A DNA stretch of 11,667 nucleotides from an uncultured Haloferula sp. (lineage in GTDB: Bacteria; Verrucomicrobiota; Verrucomicrobiae; Verrucomicrobiales; Akkermansiaceae): positions 1-11,667 of the forward strand of contig CAMLOZ010000041.1 of the NCBI GenBank assembly GCA_946481625.1, written 5' to 3'. Position numbers and translations under genes: made by a program. This document shows, piece after piece, positions 7,901 to 11,667 of the stretch. Under the pieces are notes generated by a model that was given only the letters and a program-made list of their open reading frames with translations, did no database searches and had not been told where the DNA came from. Numbering within the stretch: the first letter of the stretch is position 1; every line of letters begins with the position of its first letter.

Positions 7901-10900
7901 GTGCTTGCCGCGCCGGTGGTCTATGGCGAGTGGACGGTCAGCGGCGACGAGAACCGCCGCCTGGTGCCGCGTCACGGCGGCTTGCAGCCGGTGCGCCCGG
8001 TGCTGACCGAGACCGGAGCCGAGTGGATCCATGCGAGGGCGCGCGTGCCCGTGGCTCTTGTGCTGTTGGCCGCGACACTTGGTGCTTTCCTGATGCGTTT
8101 CGCGAGGTTGAAGATCGCCGGCTTGATCTCGCTGGGGATCGCTGCGGTGGGTTGCTTCGCGCTGGCCTTCCGCGCGCTGCACGAACGGCGGGTGAATCTC
8201 GGCAGCCTGGAGTTCGCGATGCCGGTCGTACCTGCTTCCGACCCGCTCACGGTCGAGCTGCGGAATGTCGCGCCCTGGGTGGCGATGCTCAACGGTTGGG
8301 GGATCTTCTTCATGGTCGCCGGCATTGCGCTGCTTGTGTTCGCCTTCCTGCGCTCGCGCCATGCCGCCTTTGCCCTCCCCGGCGGCTTGGCCCTTCTCGC
8401 GCTCGGCGTGCTGGCGCAGCGGATGGGTGCGGTACCGCTGTTCGCGGGCTTTGGTGCGGTGCTGCTGTTGGGCAAGGTGCTGCCGGGGCTCGCGGGTTAC
8501 CTGCGGCGTCATCCGGTCCCGGCCGCCGCCTTGCTCGTGCTCGCGATGGGTGGGGGCCAACTGCGGGGGGAACAGACCTTGCTGCCTGCACCTGCGGCCG
8601 AACCGGCGAGCGCGGCGGAATCGATGTCGCAGACCTGGAGCATCGCGGGTGGACGCTTGAGCGGCGAGATCGTCGTGGAGGGCAGGGGCAAGGCCGACGA
8701 GCGGTTCCTGCTCCTCAAACCGCCGGCGGTTCTGACCGCTTTTGAAGGAGCGGGCTGGCGCGTGGTGAAGGCTCCCTACGGTGACCGGGAAGCGTACTAT
8801 CTGGTGGCGACCGCCGACGGGAAGATGACCGGGAAGGCGACGTTCGAAATGCCCCTGCCCGATCCCCAAGGCGGTTGGCAACTTCCCTCCGGCCCCGCGG
8901 CCGTGCAGCGGGTTGTGCTGCGCTGGAACCAGGAAGGTTGGGAATTCGAGTCGCCGCAGGCGGCGAAGGTTGCGGCACTGGACGTGCCGGGCGGCAGCGG
9001 TGCGGAACTGGTACTAGGACCCTCGGAGAATACCATGCTCCGCGCCCGTCCAAAACAACGCGACGCCGCGACGGAAGAGACGCAATTCTTCGTGGAAATC
9101 TCCGATCTCTATTTGCCCGGTCCCGGCGTGGTGAGCGGGCGGCACATGATCGCGGTGCGGCCCTCGCGCGGCGTGGTGCGGGAGCTTACGGCGGTGATCC
9201 CTGCGGGCTTCACGGTCGGCGAGGTAGCGGGCGGTCCTGCGGCGAGCTGGCGCTTCAACCCGGAGAACCGCGAACTGCGGATCGCGATCGAGCCGGCGCA
9301 GGATCAGCCGTTCACGGTGTCGATCGCTACCCAGCGCGGCACCGCGGCGCTGCCGGTGGAGCTGGAATTGTCACCGCTGCTGGTGAAGGACGCGGCGGGA
9401 TCGGTGGGGTTGTTAGGACTCGGGCTCGGCGACGACGCGCAGGCGGAATCCGTGGTGGTGAAGGGCATGAGCGACGTGAACCTCGACGACTTCAGTGCGG
9501 CGCTGCTGCCGCGGGATCGCGAAGGGAAGGCGCTCGCGGTGCTGCACCGGGCCTTCCGTCATGCCGGCGGCGAGGCGGGCGTGACGCTGCGGGTGTCGCC
9601 CGTGGCCCCGGAGATCCGGGCGACGACGAGCCAGACGCTCTCGCTGGGCGAGGACCGCATGGTGCTGGCAGTGGATCTGAGTGCGGCGATCACGCGGGCC
9701 GGGGTCTTCAAATTGGCGCTGGAGATTCCTGCGGGCTTCGAGATCGAGGGCGTGACCGGTCCGGCACTCGCGCATTGGGCGGAGTCGCAGGAAGAAAGGG
9801 CGCGCGTGCTCAATCTGCATCTCAACGGCCGCACGCTGGGCGAGCAGGCCTTCGCGATCACGCTGGTAGCGCCATCGCCGGGAGCACGGGCGAACTGGGG
9901 CGTACCGCGCGTGCTGTTGCGCGAGGCCTCGCGCCAGACCGGCACGCTCACGGTGGTGCCCGACCGCGGCTTCCAGGTGCGGGCGGTTTCGCGCGGGAAT
10001 GTCTCGCAACTCGATCCGCGTGAAACCGGCGCGCCACGGCCGGGCACGCTGGCTTTCCGTTTGCTGCAGGCGGATTGGTCGCTGGTGCTGGGCATCGCGA
10101 AGCTGGACCCCTGGGTGACGGCGCAGGTCCTGCACGAGGTGACGCTGCGCGAGGGGCAGACGCTCTCGCGCGTGCGTTTGGCCTACAAGATCGAGAACGC
10201 GGCGATGAAGGCGCTGCGCGTGCGCATCCCGGGGCTCGATGCAGGCGCTTCCGCGACGGTTCGCGCAAGCGGTCCGGCAGTTGGGGATTTCGTGCCCGTG
10301 ACAGGGGAGGATGGCCTTTGGGAGATCCGCTTCCAGAGAGGGGTCGCGGGGGAGACGACGGTGGACATCGAGTTCCAGCGGCAAACCTCCGGCGACACGG
10401 TGGAGATCGCGCCGCTGGTGCCGGCGGAAGTACGCCAGAATTCGTACTTCGTCGCGATCCGAACCGGCGGGCGGCTCGAGGTCGTCTCGCGGAATGCGCC
10501 GCGCGGTTGGCAGCGCAGCGAGTGGGGCGTGGTCCCGGAGTTCCTGCGTGGAAGCGCGCCCGCACCGGCGGAGGTCCTCCGGGTTGCCGAGCCGGAAGGA
10601 CCGCTGATCGTGACCCTGAAGCGTCACGAGATCGCAGGCGCCTTGAAGCTGCGGGTCGAGCGCGGCACGCTTACCACCCTTGTCTCCGCGGAGGGTGCCG
10701 CGCTCACCGCGGTCGATCTGGCGGTGCGCGTGGTGGAAAAGGGAACGCTGAAGCTGACGCTGCCGGAAGGGGCTTCGCTCTTCAGCGTGCTGGTGAACGA
10801 GGATGGCGTGCCGCTGGTGCGCGATGGCGATCGCTGGTTGTTCCATGTCTATCCGGCACCCGAGGGCGACCGCCCCGCTTCGGTGCGCTTCGTGTATGCG

Positions 10901-11667
10901 GTCTCCAAGAGGACGAGAACCTTGGACGGACCGATGCTCGACATCCCGCTGGAGAATCTGTCGTGGCGGGTGATCCTGCCGAAGGGCTGGCATCTCACGG
11001 ACCACTCGGGGGATTTCGACCTCCAGGAACAGAAGGAGGCCGCGAAGGCGGAAGATTACAGCAGCTTCGTGTTCCGCAAGCGTGCGGCCGGGAAGCAGGA
11101 GGCGGTGGCCTTGCTCGACCAGGCGAACGAATGGCTGCAGGCCGGCGAGCAGGAAAAGGCGGGCCAGGCCCTGAGCAAGGCAGCCCGAAACGGCCTGCTG
11201 GATGAAGCATCGAACGAGGACGCGCGGGTGCAGCTTCGAAACTTGAAGACGCAGCAGGCGACCCTGGCGCTGAACACACGGCGTCAGCGGATGTATCTGG
11301 AGAACGTCTCGGAAGTCCAGGTAGGCAACAAGCAGCTCGAACAGGCGGCGCAGGAGAATCCCTTGCTGCAGGGTTTGACGAACTACGATCCGAAGCAGTT
11401 CGACCGCTTGTTAGAAGGAAACACCGTGGACGAGAACACGGCGATGAAGGCGATCGCGAACCGCATCGTGAACCAGCAACTCGCGGCGGACCCGGCACCC
11501 GCGGCGCTGGATGTGACCTTGGGTGAGGCCGGAACGGTGCTGGATTTCAAGCGCAGCGTGCAGGTGGACGGGGACAAACCGATGAGCTTGAAGCTGGACA
11601 TCGCCCCGGATTACCGGGGGGGATGGATCTATGCGGTGTTGCTGTGTGCGCTGGGGGGGATGGTGAT
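4895..11667 (+). CDS. Giant exported, membrane-embedded protein with an internal duplication (3' partial)
   Basis: An open frame of at least 2257 codons with no stop before the right edge. I translated it through without a frameshift. Residues 1-35 form a Sec-type signal peptide (RR in the n-region, core FAWLAGFLLLFTCLA, likely cut ATA/QE). Residues 36-1050 are beta-rich and exported. About five or six membrane helices follow at 1051-1221, then a second exported region (1226-2240) that repeats much of the first. A helical, TPR-like segment lies at about 2067-2130 (LLDQANEWLQAGEQEKAGQAL). A hydrophobic stretch begins at 2244 (WIYAVLLCALGGMV), so another membrane segment starts at the edge. No catalytic motif or named family is recognised. 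The ATG at 4895 is chosen because the signal peptide starts there. Position after the sigma/VWA pair suggests a structural or sensing partner in the envelope (inference). Large conserved hypothetical proteins of this style occur in Verrucomicrobiota and Planctomycetota, as I recall. Confidence 0.9.
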   Translation, partial: MYLVLVRFFRRLPDSAADFAWLAGFLLLFTCLATAQENDDAVVLVPVSKVAAKPAPLFFSAETTSVVNVFSNKSEHVITAKLKAHQGRPETLSIGLNGEGEITGVTGEGLASWTVRQESDGRRFLDLKPALPAVGSPDPVPVEFTFTIIASHEIPAEKAGQPFALLHPSAGAAVGFASTVEIRNDGDALARVIEASGLQPLQGMPDRFFTGSGTLRVVIGLKSSAARPVELATVSLEGNPSADLSGISFVLRGEVNVRHPGEAVTLLENAALSGAPSGRGWFTRLKKQGDGFVHELVGEEAGSFPIELTFEAPLVRRGDWRGVDFKMHGGAVVPVRIAGLPEGVSFDPSQPVVPELRNGQWTGFLPAAGSAAFAWKSGRQEGEGTLFFNSTEISDTRVGAGLARRYAHLSFQVLQGKLDAIKVRVDGPGEILAVKGAQVLAWSVNEEAGVRMLDVRLSRPIEVEGSVVIEAQAPIGAFPVTLEPMRFSPQGGLSHRGFLRIANEGAVRLEIAAARGLMQLSPAQFPWAKEGDAFRQTFAYRFPAADHAYEIRASQVLPEISLNEVTIHDLAETDRRILADLELDIREAPLREWIVEVPEDFAVAGVEGAGVADYSLASEVKAGRRDLKILFREALIGRHLVSLRLEKNLAAQVGEWVLPVLGHPGAKSARGYLGVVAAAGFRVVPGATEGLAETPPDYFPKKQAGLQQAFRIREGKWSATMRVEALGQSVQADVFHLYSLKEGAVTGSVLVNYFVVGAPTSQWRIRVPEALGNVEVTGQNVGRDWRREGEVLIIPLARPVLGAGTVLVTFEQPMSNRGGDLSPGEVRPLDVQSERGHVQVVSPLQVNYEETRSEGAVLKLDPSELPAEYRLLSSAPTLAAWQYTAGDISLGMKIEWYERGETESLVVDRAELASRVSRDGEAVTDARFFVKARGLGVLRAKLPEHSKLWEAKVDGVNVTARLDGGETLIPLPAKADPNDPVEVTLRYGIAGESASSPVLAAPVLAAPVVYGEWTVSGDENRRLVPRHGGLQPVRPVLTETGAEWIHARARVPVALVLLAATLGAFLMRFARLKIAGLISLGIAAVGCFALAFRALHERRVNLGSLEFAMPVVPASDPLTVELRNVAPWVAMLNGWGIFFMVAGIALLVFAFLRSRHAAFALPGGLALLALGVLAQRMGAVPLFAGFGAVLLLGKVLPGLAGYLRRHPVPAAALLVLAMGGGQLRGEQTLLPAPAAEPASAAESMSQTWSIAGGRLSGEIVVEGRGKADERFLLLKPPAVLTAFEGAGWRVVKAPYGDREAYYLVATADGKMTGKATFEMPLPDPQGGWQLPSGPAAVQRVVLRWNQEGWEFESPQAAKVAALDVPGGSGAELVLGPSENTMLRARPKQRDAATEETQFFVEISDLYLPGPGVVSGRHMIAVRPSRGVVRELTAVIPAGFTVGEVAGGPAASWRFNPENRELRIAIEPAQDQPFTVSIATQRGTAALPVELELSPLLVKDAAGSVGLLGLGLGDDAQAESVVVKGMSDVNLDDFSAALLPRDREGKALAVLHRAFRHAGGEAGVTLRVSPVAPEIRATTSQTLSLGEDRMVLAVDLSAAITRAGVFKLALEIPAGFEIEGVTGPALAHWAESQEERARVLNLHLNGRTLGEQAFAITLVAPSPGARANWGVPRVLLREASRQTGTLTVVPDRGFQVRAVSRGNVSQLDPRETGAPRPGTLAFRLLQADWSLVLGIAKLDPWVTAQVLHEVTLREGQTLSRVRLAYKIENAAMKALRVRIPGLDAGASATVRASGPAVGDFVPVTGEDGLWEIRFQRGVAGETTVDIEFQRQTSGDTVEIAPLVPAEVRQNSYFVAIRTGGRLEVVSRNAPRGWQRSEWGVVPEFLRGSAPAPAEVLRVAEPEGPLIVTLKRHEIAGALKLRVERGTLTTLVSAEGAALTAVDLAVRVVEKGTLKLTLPEGASLFSVLVNEDGVPLVRDGDRWLFHVYPAPEGDRPASVRFVYAVSKRTRTLDGPMLDIPLENLSWRVILPKGWHLTDHSGDFDLQEQKEAAKAEDYSSFVFRKRAAGKQEAVALLDQANEWLQAGEQEKAGQALSKAARNGLLDEASNEDARVQLRNLKTQQATLALNTRRQRMYLENVSEVQVGNKQLEQAAQENPLLQGLTNYDPKQFDRLLEGNTVDENTAMKAIANRIVNQQLAADPAPAALDVTLGEAGTVLDFKRSVQVDGDKPMSLKLDIAPDYRGGWIYAVLLCALGGMV
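6098..7954 (+). repeat. Exported module, copy 1 (residues about 402-1020)
   Basis: This beta-rich segment is matched by copy 2 at a nearly constant offset of 1010-1014 residues. Anchors visible by eye are: L402 against V1412; VLPEI at 556-560 against VAPEI at 1570-1574; AGVEG (604-608) against EGVTG (1618-1622); VQADVFHLYSLKEG from 730 against VTAQVLHEVTLREG from 1741; LPEHSKLW from 942 against LPEGASLF from 1956; and W1013 against W2024. The DNA itself is not obviously repeated, so the duplication is old. Function unknown. Confidence 0.72.
8045..8557 (+). other. Membrane domain in the middle of the giant protein
   Basis: Residues 1051-1221 hold hydrophobic segments at about 1051-1067, 1074-1092, 1134-1152, 1158-1175, 1178-1199 and 1207-1221. 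They are separated by short basic loops (RFARLK, RSRH, YLRRH). Five or six helices are likely. The last (after RRHPVP, leading to GGGQLRGEQ) resembles a signal peptide ahead of the second exported region. To place both large soluble regions on the same side of the membrane, the number of helices in this block should be even if the N-terminal signal is cleaved. Confidence 0.75.
9128..10987 (+). repeat. Exported module, copy 2 (residues about 1412-2031)
   Basis: This is the diverged second copy of the 402-1020 module, with the same order of anchor motifs and almost no net length change. It ends in the LPEGASLFSVLV segment and the WRVILPKGW segment, which correspond to LPEHSKLWEAKV and EWTVSGDEN in copy 1. 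Unlike copy 1 it is followed by a charged helical TPR-like stretch before the next membrane segment. Confidence 0.72.

Noticed and set aside
7738..8745. 335-residue + strand frame overlapping the giant gene
   Set aside because: It is out of frame with the continuous signal-peptide-bearing frame. Its composition (Arg/Gly/Ala-rich) is that of a frame-shifted GC-rich gene, and the real frame in the same stretch encodes clear membrane helices.
9413..11005. 530-residue open frame on the minus strand
   Set aside because: It is also antisense to the giant gene with the same compositional signature and no domain or signal. The + strand frame has a signal peptide, membrane helices and an internal repeat.

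Overview
The window is GC-rich by eye, and all real genes lie on the + strand. They form one directional cluster. A short ECF-type RNA polymerase sigma factor (211-717) comes first. It is followed by a 1272-residue membrane-anchored protein with TPR-like helices and a YfbK-type von Willebrand factor A domain (786-4604). The third gene is very large, starts at 4895 and runs off the right edge, with at least 2257 codons. The style suggests a Verrucomicrobiota-type bacterium (Luteolibacter/Haloferula-like), or possibly a planctomycete relative. The reasons are the sigma factor + anti-sigma-like/VWA + giant exported protein arrangement, weak or absent Shine-Dalgarno sequences, and TPR segments resembling those of verrucomicrobial envelope proteins. 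This placement is an inference from memory of such genomes.

Layout: 1-210 is the leader of the sigma gene with at best a weak promoter candidate. The 68-base gap 718-785 holds five heptamers beginning AAG (consensus AAGTTCC). The 290-base gap 4605-4894 holds a REPIN/MITE-like structure: two 24-base inverted arms (23/24 matches), each nearly palindromic, enclose 167 bases. The left arm supplies the stop codon of the VWA gene.

The third gene is the most striking part. It is open from 4895 to 11667, translated here codon by codon without a stop or frameshift. It has a signal peptide and long beta-rich exported regions with no recognised family name. A membrane domain of about five or six helices lies near residues 1051-1221. 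A diverged second copy of the first exported region follows at a constant offset of about 1010-1014 residues. After that come a helical TPR-like segment and the start of another membrane helix at the window edge.

Working model (inference): the sigma factor is controlled by the N-terminal cytoplasmic domain of the VWA protein, which looks like a zinc-less anti-sigma domain ahead of a single membrane helix. The VWA/TPR part outside the membrane would bind a partner, plausibly the giant protein, making a sigma-linked envelope sensing or assembly system. Nothing in the window proves the target or the signal.
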